From: Roseinatronobacter monicus
GTDB lineage: Bacteria; Pseudomonadota; Alphaproteobacteria; Rhodobacterales; Rhodobacteraceae
Assembly: GCF_006716865.1 (NCBI RefSeq)
Contig: NZ_VFPT01000001.1
Coordinates: 3,467,001 to 3,531,000 of the forward strand
Length of the DNA stretch: 64,000 nucleotides
Reading direction: 5' to 3'
Made by a program: the position numbers and the translations under genes. Below the pieces are notes generated by a model that was given only the letters and a program-made list of their open reading frames with translations, was not told where the DNA came from and did not search any database. This document shows positions 9,481 to 16,841 of the stretch, one piece after another (positions within the stretch are counted from its first letter, which is position 1; every line of letters starts with the position of its first letter).

Positions 9481-10209
9481 TTACGGCACGAAATGGATAC
9501 GAGAGGCCAGTTCATCCGAGCTGATCCCCAGCAGATCCGCCGTTTTTGACAGGTCGTAGTCACATTTCTCATACGCCAACTGGATACAGATATCTTCCAG
9601 CACTTGCGCAGTTTGCGTCACAATCTCGGCCAAGGGCAGATGCCCGACCTCATCAATCGCCTTCTCGACAGCCGCAGTTGCGCGCCCTTGGAAAACGGAT
9701 GTCTTTGCTTTTGCCCCGCCCGAATCGGAGGGGTGAAACTGCTGCGCGCTTTGGCTATCCTCCAGGGATTGCACCATCTCATGCAGCGCGGTGTTGAATG
9801 TCTTTTGCATTTTCACCGAAGGGCGCAAATCCCGGCAAACGACAATGGAACGCCCGTTATCCACAGCGATCCGGCGCACCAGCAGCGGCACCCCCTCACC
9901 CTTCGGATCGTTTGGAATAATGAAGTTCAGGTGACGCCAGACAGGCGCATCTTGCTTTTGTGCGGACCACAGCATGTCAAGCTTGCGCCAGCTGTCCTTG
10001 CTGACGATGCTTTGAAGGGGTTTGTCAATCCAGTCTTCACCGATGAGGTCATCTACCGCACCGCCACGGATAATATCCTCTACAACATTCGCGTCCGTCA
10101 CCAGCAAACACAAGTCACTTGCAGCGACGACAATCTCTTCCAGCACCGCAGGCGGGAATGCTGCGAAATTAAGGGAAAAACTGGTTCTAGCGCGCTTGAG
10201 TGTCGTCAT
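9481..10209 (-). CDS. Short PpsR/CrtJ-like transcriptional regulator (one PAS, Fis-type HTH)
   Basis: A 242-residue protein. Residues ~25-140 look like a PAS sensor (ASDLCLLVTDANVVEDIIRGG, then LVRRIAVDNGRSIVVCRDLRP). After a linker, a C-terminal segment (LPLAEIVTQTAQVLEDICIQ, then LSKTADLLGISSDELASRI) follows the pattern of the PpsR/CrtJ dimerisation helix and Fis-type helix-turn-helix. Classical PpsR has about 465 residues and more than one PAS domain, so this is a reduced paralogue; its last helix is also shorter and less basic than normal. The start is ATG at 10209, which overlapped the stop of the upstream PpaA-like gene as ATGA before the IS1595 insertion. Upstream in-frame codons belong to the IS. 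Photosynthesis or redox control is inferred only from family resemblance. Confidence 0.65.
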   Translation of the reverse strand: MTTLKRARTSFSLNFAAFPPAVLEEIVVAASDLCLLVTDANVVEDIIRGGAVDDLIGEDWIDKPLQSIVSKDSWRKLDMLWSAQKQDAPVWRHLNFIIPNDPKGEGVPLLVRRIAVDNGRSIVVCRDLRPSVKMQKTFNTALHEMVQSLEDSQSAQQFHPSDSGGAKAKTSVFQGRATAAVEKAIDEVGHLPLAEIVTQTAQVLEDICIQLAYEKCDYDLSKTADLLGISSDELASRIHFVP

Positions 10210-10244
10210 GATAAGTTCCGCCTGCCGTATCTGTCGTTTGTTAT

Positions 10245-11296
10245 GGCTCAATTAGCGTTTGTTATGCGTGCCCATGTGCGATAGAACATATAGTGAACAT
10301 ACTGTGTGGAGGGGTATATATGGACCACGACATCTTTCTGGTTTGGCTCAATGAGACGGATAACCTCTCGCCGGACCAGCGCGCCGAGGCGAGTCGGATC
10401 CTTTCTGGGTCTCCGTCATTGCAGGCGGTGGTCGATCTCCTTGAGGCAAAGGTTCGTGAGGACCGTATCTGCCCGCACTGCGCTTCAGAAGGAGCTATCA
10501 TCAGGGGTCATGCAAGTGGCCTTTCCCGGTTCTTTTGCAAAGGCTGCGGCAAAACCTTCAACGCGTTGACCGGTACTCCGCTGGCGCGCCTGCGCCACAA
10601 GGGCCGTTGGGCAGAGTTCGCTGCTTCGTTACGTGACGGCGAAACGGTAAAGGTATCCGCTGAGCGTTGCATGGTGGCGCGCACGACCGCTTTTCGTTGG
10701 CGTCATCGTTTTCTTCGGGCGGTGACGGCTGGGGCGATCAAGTTGCGCGGCATCGTCGAAGCCGACGAGACCTTCTTTCTGAGCAGCCGAAAAGGTGAAC
10801 GAAACCTTGATCGTAAGGCCCGTAAACGTGGCGGCAAGGCCGCCAAACGCGGCTTGTCGGAGGAGCAGGTTCCGGTCTTGGTCGCAGCCGACCGATCCGG
10901 CACCACCATAAGTGCTGTCTTGCCAGCAGTGACGGCCGCACATCTGCAGGCGGTTTTGCAGCCGCTTCTCGATCCTGATGCGCTCTTGGTCACTGATGGC
11001 TGCACCAGTTACCCGCCTTGCGCAGCAGCAATGGGCATCAGCCATGAAAGCCTCAACCAGACTGCAGGACAACGTGTTCGCGGGGAGTTGCACATTCAAA
11101 CCGTGAACAGTCGACATGAGCGGCTCAAGACATTCCTGCGGCGCCATCGCGGCATCGCAACCAAGTACTTGGACAGCTACCTGCGCTGGTTTCAACTTGC
11201 AGTCATTCCAAAACACCAAACTCCCCGCGCGATACTCGCCGCCGCCGCAGGAATCCTGCCTATCTCAAGGCACGCATAATTAACGCCAATTGAGCC
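10245..11296 (+). mobile_element. IS1595-family insertion sequence with perfect 8-bp target duplication
   Basis: A 1052-bp element. Terminal inverted repeats of 28 bp, 10245-10272 and 11269-11296, match at 25 positions and begin GGCTCAATT. The 8-bp direct repeat TTTGTTAT lies immediately outside both ends (10237-10244 and 11297-11304), the duplication length expected for IS1595. A single transposase gene fills the element. It inserted near the 3' end of the PpaA-like gene: removing the element and one repeat copy restores a native end of that gene overlapping the next start codon. Confidence 0.95.
10320..11279 (+). CDS. IS1595-family transposase
   Basis: A 319-residue transposase. The N-terminal zinc ribbon has CPHC (residues ~50-53) and CKGC (~72-75) pairs, followed by a helix-turn-helix stretch (RCMVARTTAFRWRHRF). 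The DDE-type catalytic core shows EADETFF, LVTDGCTSYP and the conserved NSRHERLKTFLRRHRGIA to YLRWF end. ATG at 10320 is chosen because GGAGGGG lies 5 bases upstream; a GTG at 10293 is in frame but lacks such a site. The gene is intact, so the element could still be mobile. Confidence 0.93.
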   Translation: MDHDIFLVWLNETDNLSPDQRAEASRILSGSPSLQAVVDLLEAKVREDRICPHCASEGAIIRGHASGLSRFFCKGCGKTFNALTGTPLARLRHKGRWAEFAASLRDGETVKVSAERCMVARTTAFRWRHRFLRAVTAGAIKLRGIVEADETFFLSSRKGERNLDRKARKRGGKAAKRGLSEEQVPVLVAADRSGTTISAVLPAVTAAHLQAVLQPLLDPDALLVTDGCTSYPPCAAAMGISHESLNQTAGQRVRGELHIQTVNSRHERLKTFLRRHRGIATKYLDSYLRWFQLAVIPKHQTPRAILAAAAGILPISRHA

Positions 11297-12099
11297 TTTG
11301 TTATTTGCCGGTGCAAATGATCGGATAACTCGTTTATCCTAAGGCCCACGTGATCGGCCTGCAAGAAATTGTATTGGTTGACAGGTGCGGTGATCGCCGA
11401 CCCCCCGACAATGATCTCAATACGTTGCGAGCTGTCCGCGTTCCGCCAGTCAGATATCATATCGGCCAAGCCCACGAAAGCAGTATCCGTGCTGACAGAA
11501 AGCGCCAAGGCATCGACCGGTTCGTGCTGTAGCAGCCCCGCAACCTTCGCGGTGTTGGTGCCGTCAACAAATGTGACATTCCAGCCCTGCAAGTTCAGCG
11601 ATTCTGCCATAATACGCGCGCCAAAATCATGCGTATCCTCCGGCGCAACGGCCACGATAACGCGCCCCAATGACAAGACCCTATCCTGTTTTCTGGCCAA
11701 ACGGTCAGTCGCACCAAGGGTCTCTATGATCTTGTGCATAAGGCTATAGGCGAAGGCGATTTGCTCGAATCCTGCCCTGTCTTCGGTCCAGTCGCGCCCA
11801 AGCTCTGCGATGGTTGGCAAAAGCAGCTGCAAATATACCGCCGTGCCGTCATGTCGCCGCGATGCCCTGAACGAAAGACAAAGTCTTAACGAGGCGGCAA
11901 ATTGGCCATTCAATAGCGCGTCATGCAAAGCGTTGACCGAAAGCATATCCGATACGGACGACACCGCGTCGCTAAAGGCCGCCCCCTCGGATTGCGCGTG
12001 ATCGGCCAGTTTGATTGCCTGTGCCCCGATCTTGCGGCTGAGCGCTTCGATCCCTTGAACCAGCCAGGATTCACAGCCTTGGTCCACACCTTTGTCCAA
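11260..12099 (-). CDS. PpaA/AerR-like regulator with B12-binding domain; 3' end replaced by IS1595 sequence
   Basis: Residues ~1-130 are helical (TAVYLQLLLPTIAELGRDW region); residues ~140-265 form a cobalamin-binding Rossmann-type domain with the DxHxxG motif (EDTHDFGARI) and a GG loop (EIIVGGSAIT). This is the architecture of PpaA/AerR, the light- and redox-linked antirepressors that work with PpsR. The start may be TTG at 12099 (GGGAG just upstream) or GTG at 12087. The IS1595 insertion replaced the native last ten residues after HRQIT with twelve residues encoded in the IS, ending MRALR. The core domain is untouched, so the protein may still work, but its stop no longer overlaps the start of the partner gene. 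Confidence 0.75.
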   Translation of the reverse strand: MDKGVDQGCESWLVQGIEALSRKIGAQAIKLADHAQSEGAAFSDAVSSVSDMLSVNALHDALLNGQFAASLRLCLSFRASRRHDGTAVYLQLLLPTIAELGRDWTEDRAGFEQIAFAYSLMHKIIETLGATDRLARKQDRVLSLGRVIVAVAPEDTHDFGARIMAESLNLQGWNVTFVDGTNTAKVAGLLQHEPVDALALSVSTDTAFVGLADMISDWRNADSSQRIEIIVGGSAITAPVNQYNFLQADHVGLRINELSDHLHRQITKAQLALIMRALR

Positions 12100-12612
12100 C
12101 TCCCGCGCCCCTCCCTCTGGCCGTATGTTCCTTGGTGTTCGGTCTGTCAGACCTTAGTGCAACTCGGACGATCGCTGCGGTTCGCTGTGGACTTACATCC
12201 AGCACGCCTGTCAGCGGTTTTGCGACACACCACGCCTTTCGACCTTGTTTCCCTCTGCGCAGTGGCCGCCAACCTGCTGTCGTGGAACAAAAACCCCCTT
12301 GATCATGCAACTCAAGTAGCTTTGCCGTACCCCTCGTCAAACAAACACTACCACACCGCAGCGGAAATTTCTACGAGAGCGACAAGCTGTCAGGGCGTGG
12401 CCCCTGCGCCGCCCTTCACGGATGAGTTATGCAGCGACGCGCCACCACCTGAAACTTTCGCACACAGGCTGCCGTAACCTGCCCACATCGCGCCAATGCC
12501 GGTGGAACAACGAGCGTTATTCACGCGCCGCGCATTCAGCACCACCGCGCTGATGGCAAGGCCATTTGCGCGCGCCGTGATGCGACACATATGAACAGAG
12601 AAGGACCACACT
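12100..12612. other. Intergenic region between PpaA-like operon and lipoprotein gene
   Basis: About 510 bases without a convincing gene. It should hold the promoter of the minus-strand regulator operon and that of the plus-strand lipoprotein. A TGTC-N11-GACA sequence at 12209-12227 comes close to the PpsR consensus TGT-N12-ACA but is one base too long. Open frames here (for example minus strand 12071-12340) have no recognisable features. Confidence 0.5.
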
Positions 12613-12822
12613 ATGAGAAAACTAACATCAGTGGCAGTATTTGCGGCGTCGATCGGGTTTCTGGCGGCCTGCACGAATGACCCGCAGATCAACGCAGCTA
12701 CAGGCGCTCTCGCGGGTGCGGCTGTCGGCTCCAAGGTGGGGTCGGGTTCGGGGCGGACGGCCGCAATGCTTGGCGGCGCGGCTGCCGGCACGGTCTTGGG
12801 CGGCAACGCGCGCACCAACTGA
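12613..12822 (+). CDS. Small glycine-zipper lipoprotein
   Basis: A 69-residue protein. The first 19 residues are a lipoprotein signal peptide ending in the lipobox GFLAAC, with Cys20 as the expected lipidation site. The mature part is dominated by alternating small residues (ATGALAGAAVGSKVGSGSG, then MLGGAAAGTVLGG), the glycine-zipper pattern of the 17-kDa surface-antigen/OsmB-like group of envelope proteins. It probably sits in the outer or inner membrane leaflet facing the periplasm; a stress-related role is known for some relatives but not shown here. ATG at 12613 follows GAAGGACC. Confidence 0.8.
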   Translation: MRKLTSVAVFAASIGFLAACTNDPQINAATGALAGAAVGSKVGSGSGRTAAMLGGAAAGTVLGGNARTN

Positions 12823-12984
12823 GGGTTGTCACGTGCGGGCCGCGCCCATGCCCTGCCGATCCTGCGATCCAAGACATTGGGGTGACGGCGTCAGGGCATT
12901 TTCAGCTTGGTGAAACTTCCCCGTATATCGATCCGTAACTTTACCACAACACGCCAACACAGGCGTCCAATGGGAGAACACGAC

Positions 12985-14085
12985 ATGAGACTTTCAATTC
13001 GCGCGGCGCTGATGACCGCAACGGTATTCATCGCCATACCCGCTGCCGCGCAGATGGCAGAGAACCCGATGGTTGGCGGCGCACCGATGCTTGCAGAGCG
13101 CAACATCGTCGAGAACGCTGTAGATTCCGCAGATCACACGACACTGGTTGCCGCTGTGCAGGCCGCCGGTCTGGTCGACACGCTGCAATCCGAAGGGCCT
13201 TTTACAGTATTCGCACCCGTTAACGCGGCGTTCGAGGCACTGCCCGAAGGCACCGTCGACACACTGTTGATGCCCGAGAATGTAGATGCGCTGACCGAAG
13301 TGCTGACCTGTCATGTGCTTGGCGCAAATGCGATGTCCGATGTCATCAGCGGCATGATCGCGGATGGTGGCGGTGTTCACATGGTGGAAACACTGGGTGG
13401 CTGCATGCTGGAGGTGCGCGCGTCAAACGGCATGATCACCCTGACGGATGAGACGGGTGGCACCGCAACTGTGACCATTGCCGATGTCGTGCAGTCCAAC
13501 GGTGTGATCCATGTGATCGACCGCGTCCTGCTGCCCGCAGCCGATGACGCCGCGATGCAGGGCGACACGCCAATGGAAAGTGGTATGGATGCAGGGGATA
13601 ACCCAATGGTTGGCGGCGCGCCGATGTTCGCGGATCGCAACATCATCGAGAACGCTGTAAACTCGGCGGATCACACAACGCTGGTTGCAGCGGTGCAAGC
13701 CGCGGGCCTTGTCGAGACATTGGAAGGCGCTGGGCCGTTTACCGTCTTTGCACCCACCAACGCTGCATTTGACGCGCTGCCCGATGGCACGGTCGAGACG
13801 CTGCTGATGGAAGAAAACCGCGATATGCTGGCTGGAATCCTGACCAGCCACGTTGTCGCTGGCAATATCTCGGCCGCAGAGCTTGCGTCGATGGCGCGTG
13901 CTTCATCGGACGGGTTTCATCACTTCAACGCGGTCTCTGGGGCTGCATTATCCGCACAGGTCCGTCCATCGGGCGATGTTTATATCTTCGATGAGAACGG
14001 CAATGCCTATCTGGTCAGTGTTGCTGACGTGAACCAATCCAACGGTGTGATCCACGTCGTTGATGGTGTGCTTCTTCCGCGCTGA
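12985..14085 (+). CDS. Secreted protein with two tandem FAS1 (fasciclin) domains
   Basis: A 366-residue protein with a signal peptide of about 23 residues ending in AAA. Two FAS1 domains follow, roughly residues 30-190 and 205-365, each with the H1/H2 hallmarks (FTVFAPVNAAFEALPEGTV in the first, FTVFAPTNAAFDALPDGTV in the second, and SNGVIHVIDRVLLP / SNGVIHVVDGVLLP at the ends). Each is preceded by the same NPMVGGAPM linker and AERNIVENAV/ADRNIIENAV, so the gene arose by internal duplication. FAS1 domains mediate adhesion or matrix contacts; the protein should be periplasmic or extracellular. ATG at 12985 has GGGAGAA upstream; an earlier in-frame codon at 12907 would spoil the signal peptide. 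Confidence 0.9.
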   Translation: MRLSIRAALMTATVFIAIPAAAQMAENPMVGGAPMLAERNIVENAVDSADHTTLVAAVQAAGLVDTLQSEGPFTVFAPVNAAFEALPEGTVDTLLMPENVDALTEVLTCHVLGANAMSDVISGMIADGGGVHMVETLGGCMLEVRASNGMITLTDETGGTATVTIADVVQSNGVIHVIDRVLLPAADDAAMQGDTPMESGMDAGDNPMVGGAPMFADRNIIENAVNSADHTTLVAAVQAAGLVETLEGAGPFTVFAPTNAAFDALPDGTVETLLMEENRDMLAGILTSHVVAGNISAAELASMARASSDGFHHFNAVSGAALSAQVRPSGDVYIFDENGNAYLVSVADVNQSNGVIHVVDGVLLPR

Positions 14086-14097
14086 TAGCAGTAATGC

Positions 14098-14125
14098 GGC
14101 AAGGCGGGTCTGACCCCGCCTTGCC
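14098..14125 (+). terminator. Hairpin downstream of FAS1 gene
   Basis: An 11-bp perfect stem GGCAAGGCGGG / CCCGCCTTGCC with a 6-base loop, 12 bases after the stop. No T run follows, so it is either a weak terminator or an mRNA 3' end stabiliser. Confidence 0.6.
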
Positions 14126-14236
14126 AGATCCGCGATCTTGATCAACGCTTGGGCCTTATCCGGTATGTAAAACTAAAGACCGGGCACAGGTTTCGCGCAA
14201 AATATGGCCCGATCAGCGCCCGCCTAGTCCTGCGAT

Positions 14237-15387
14237 TCACTCGATTTGCGGATAAAGCCGGATAAGCTTTGTGCGCGCGTCTTGAGTTGTGAACTGCCAG
14301 TTGGTTTTGGCGCGTTGGGAGTTGCGATTTGTTGTCCATGCATCGACTTCGGCCTTCAGCATAGTTTTGTCCGGGATGCGCCGGGCCAGACATTGGCGAG
14401 CGAGGACGCTGAGTTCACATTCAGCGATGTTGAGCCAAGACCCATGTTTTGGCGTGTAGTGCCATTCGAACCGTTGTGCGATGCGGCGCGCTTGGGCAGG
14501 CGGGAAAGCCTCGTACAGCGATGCAGGGTTGTGGGTGTTCAGATTATCCTGCACGAGATCGATCTTTTCGGCATAGGGAAAGTGGAGATCAGCCAGATCG
14601 CGCAGGATATGGGCATAATCGATGGCAGTGCGTCGATCGCGTATCTCGACGTGGCGCCAGCCCTCCAGAGGAGCGAATAACATGAACAGGCTGGCGACAC
14701 CTGCGCGTTCATATTCGTAGTCATGGCGCGCCTCGCGCCCTGGCTGCATGGGAATGGGTGTGCGGGTCTCACGGGTCAATTGTTTGCTGGTCTCGTCCAG
14801 ACAAACCAGCGGACGGTTTTGATCGTGTGGACGGGTGTAGACGTCCAGCACATTCTCCATGGCCGCCACGAAACCAGCGTTGGCTTTGGGTGGGATTACC
14901 CAGTACCGGTTCCGGTGCGGTTTGAGCGCGTTTTTTTAAGCGTGCGTTGGATTGTGGTATCACTGGCCTGCTCAACAATGCCCAGTTCGACAACCCGCTT
15001 TTCCAACAACCTGAGTGTCCAGTGCGTATATCCTTCGGGTGGTTCGGAACAGGCAAGCGCGATCAGCTTGGCCTCGGCTTGCCCATCGAAGATCCGAGGT
15101 TGTGAAAGCGACGCTGGAACTTTGCGCGCTAAAGTCGCCTCAAGCCCTTCCTCCACAAGTTGGCGCCGGGTGCGGAAAACAGTCGAGAGACTGGTCTCTA
15201 ATGCCTCGGCAATGCGCGCATCTTCCCATCCCGGGCCATCAGAGGACACATCCGCCTTCAGCAAAATCCGCGCCTTCAGCAGTCTGTAGGCGGCTTGCCG
15301 ACCCGTTCTGATCATCCCTTCAAGGTGTTCACGCTCCTCTGTCGTCAGTCGAACTACATACTTCGGCTTGCACCCTCTTGTCATCAT
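14237..15387 (-). CDS. IS630 transposase, two frames joined by a -1 shift
   Basis: Frame A (15387 to 14896) gives the DNA-binding half with two helix-turn-helix stretches (EDARIAEALETSLSTVFRTR and the WTLRLLEKRVVELGI region). Frame B (to 14237) gives the DDE core: VCLDETSKQL, LVQDNLNTHN and the YTPKHGSWLNIAECELSVLA block. A run of seven A (14931-14937, minus strand) sits at the junction; slipping -1 yields TLKKNALKPH followed by RNRYWVIPPKANAGF, the expected joined sequence. Without the shift frame A ends 11 codons later. Both halves are intact apart from the frame, so a programmed shift is plausible. Confidence 0.85.
14931..14937 (-). other. A7 slippery tract for -1 frameshift in IS630 copy 2
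   Basis: Coding-strand context CTT AAA AAA ACG; a -1 slip after the second AAA reads AAC GCG CTC and enters the catalytic frame. Confidence 0.65.
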
Positions 15388-15536
15388 CTCACCCCCAGAA
15401 AGCTGCTACGCTCCACAGAGATTCAGAAAAAATCAAAGCTGTCAAATACCCCGAAGCGAGGCACTAGTTTCCGCTCGACCATAGAGGCGCGGCAGATCGG
15501 AATAGCGATCAAGAACCGTATTTCCGTGCAACATTT

Positions 15537-15574
15537 TATGGGCTGGGTATCTTCTTATGGGCTGGGTATCTTCG
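15537..15574. repeat. Tandem duplication of a 19-bp unit
   Basis: TATGGGCTGGGTATCTTC plus one base occurs twice head to tail (15537-15555 and 15556-15574), identical except for the last base. It lies between the IS630 element and the flagellar genes. Confidence 0.85.
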
Positions 15575-15588
15575 TGGTGGCAAGCATA

Positions 15589-15729
15589 TCACACAGAGTG
15601 CCTCTTAGCGATCTCGCAGAGACGCTGCGCAACCAGACCCTGCTTGAAATCGCCTCTGCCAGAAACTGCCGGCAGTTCAAGAGGAACCAGAGGCAACCGC
15701 CTATCCCGCCCCTGAGAAAGCTGGCGCAT
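15589..15729 (-). CDS. 46-codon ORF overlapping the flgI stop
   Basis: The ATG overlaps the flgI stop as TGATG, the same coupling used between the other flagellar genes here. The product begins MRQLSQGRDRRLPLVPLELP and ends CEIAKRHSV. The C-terminal half (GDFKQGLVAQRLCEIAKRHS) faintly recalls the start of the FlhB-type export-switch C-terminal domain, whose next block is absent; the tandem 19-bp repeat and the IS begin shortly afterwards. It may therefore be the truncated head of a lost flagellar gene. The likeness is weak and unverified. Confidence 0.35.
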   Translation of the reverse strand: MRQLSQGRDRRLPLVPLELPAVSGRGDFKQGLVAQRLCEIAKRHSV

Positions 15730-16841
15730 CACCGCACAATCAACTCGGCATGTAGGGCACCGGCTGCATTGATACTGTTCAGTATGTCAATCATGTCACG
15801 CGGGGCGACCCCCAGTGCGTTCAGTCCCGCGACGATGTCGGAAAGCGTGGTGCCGCCTTGCAGTTCTGCCAGCGCAAGTGGTGGCGCATCTTCAATCTGG
15901 GCTGCTGTGCGCGGAACGACGATGGTTTCGCCTTGCGCAAACGGATTGGGTTGTACCACAAGCGGCGTTTCCTCGACCCGCAAAGTCAGCCCGCCTTGTG
16001 CAACTGCAACGCGGCTGATCCGGACATCCTCGCCAATGACGATCGTGCCAGAGCGCTGATCCACAACGACACGGGCCCGCATTTGCGGAACGATCCTGAG
16101 GTTTTCGATGCGAGCGAGCGCATGTGCGGCAGACGCGACCTTCAAGTTGCGCAGATCCAACTCAACCGTCCCGGAATCGGTCATCGTCGCAACACGTTGG
16201 TTGAATTCAAGGTTCACGCGCTCCTCGATCCGGAATGCGGTCGTGAAGTCGGGGACGCGTAGTGCCAGTCGAATGCGCTCCAGACTGGCCAACTCGAAAT
16301 CCACTTCGCGCTCGACTCGCGCCCCCAGCGGAATTGAGCCAGAGGTCGGAACACCCCGCGCCTCCCGCGCCGCCTGCCCCTCTGCCGCAGCACCCCCTGC
16401 GATGATTGCGCCCTGTGCAACCGCATAAATCGCCCCATCCGCCCCGTTCAGGGGTGTCATGACCAAAGTGCCCCCAAGCAGGCTGCTTGCATCACCAATC
16501 GCCGATACTGTCACATCGACACGTCCCCCTGCGCGCGCAAAGGGCGGCAGTGTGGCGGTTACGATGACCGCTGCGACATTTCTCGGGCGAAACTGCTCAC
16601 CCGTTACATTGACCCCCAGCCGTTCCAGAATGTTGGACAATATATCTTCGGTGAACGGAGAGTTCCGTATTCCGTCACCGGTCCCGTCCAGCCCCACGAC
16701 CAGCCCATAGCCCAACAGATCATTGCCCCGAACCCCGTCAAATTCGACAAGGTCTTTCAGCCTGACCGAAGCCCCGGCCGTCAAGGCGAACAGGGTCAGG
16801 ATACATGACAATATGAATGTTCTGAAATGGTATCGGATCAT
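15729..16841 (-). CDS. flgI: Flagellar P-ring protein FlgI
   Basis: Periplasmic protein that builds the P ring around the flagellar rod in the peptidoglycan layer. The 370-residue product has a signal peptide (to about ALTAGASVR, residues 1-24), then the family's start VRLKDLVEFDGVRGNDLLGY, the GLDGTGD motif near residue 51 and the C-terminal LNALGVAPRDMIDILNSINA. Length is typical. The start codon overlaps the flgL stop as ATGA, indicating translational coupling in the motB-flgE-flgK-flgL-flgI unit. Confidence 0.97.
   Translation of the reverse strand: MIRYHFRTFILSCILTLFALTAGASVRLKDLVEFDGVRGNDLLGYGLVVGLDGTGDGIRNSPFTEDILSNILERLGVNVTGEQFRPRNVAAVIVTATLPPFARAGGRVDVTVSAIGDASSLLGGTLVMTPLNGADGAIYAVAQGAIIAGGAAAEGQAAREARGVPTSGSIPLGARVEREVDFELASLERIRLALRVPDFTTAFRIEERVNLEFNQRVATMTDSGTVELDLRNLKVASAAHALARIENLRIVPQMRARVVVDQRSGTIVIGEDVRISRVAVAQGGLTLRVEETPLVVQPNPFAQGETIVVPRTAAQIEDAPPLALAELQGGTTLSDIVAGLNALGVAPRDMIDILNSINAAGALHAELIVR

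Larger units (their letters stand above)
14227..15464 (-). mobile_element. IS630-family insertion sequence (copy 2, different subgroup)
   Basis: A 1238-bp element bounded by TA at 14225-14226 and 15465-15466. The two ends read outward as imperfect inverted repeats: about 16 of 25 positions match, beginning TAGT and containing ATTTG at the inner edge. The transposase stop codon lies 10 bases inside the left end, the same layout as in copy 1. The protein is clearly different from that of copy 1, so these are separate acquisitions. Confidence 0.75.
14142..15534 (-). pseudogene. Possible 50-codon ORF split by IS630 copy 2
   Basis: If the IS (14227-15464) and one TA are removed, minus-strand bases 15534-15467 and 14226-14142 join in frame to an ORF of 50 residues that starts MLHGNTVLDRYSDLPRLYGR and ends FTYRIRPKR. 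It resembles nothing I recognise and a frame of this size can arise by chance in GC-rich DNA. Confidence 0.25.

Noticed and set aside
12209..12227. PpsR-like box TGTC-N11-GACA upstream of the PpaA-like gene
   Set aside because: Spacing is one base longer than TGT-N12-ACA and no second copy was found, so it is not listed as an operator.
12071..12340. 89-codon minus-strand frame before the PpaA-like gene
   Set aside because: No motif, no ribosome-binding site, and it overlaps the likely start of the real gene.
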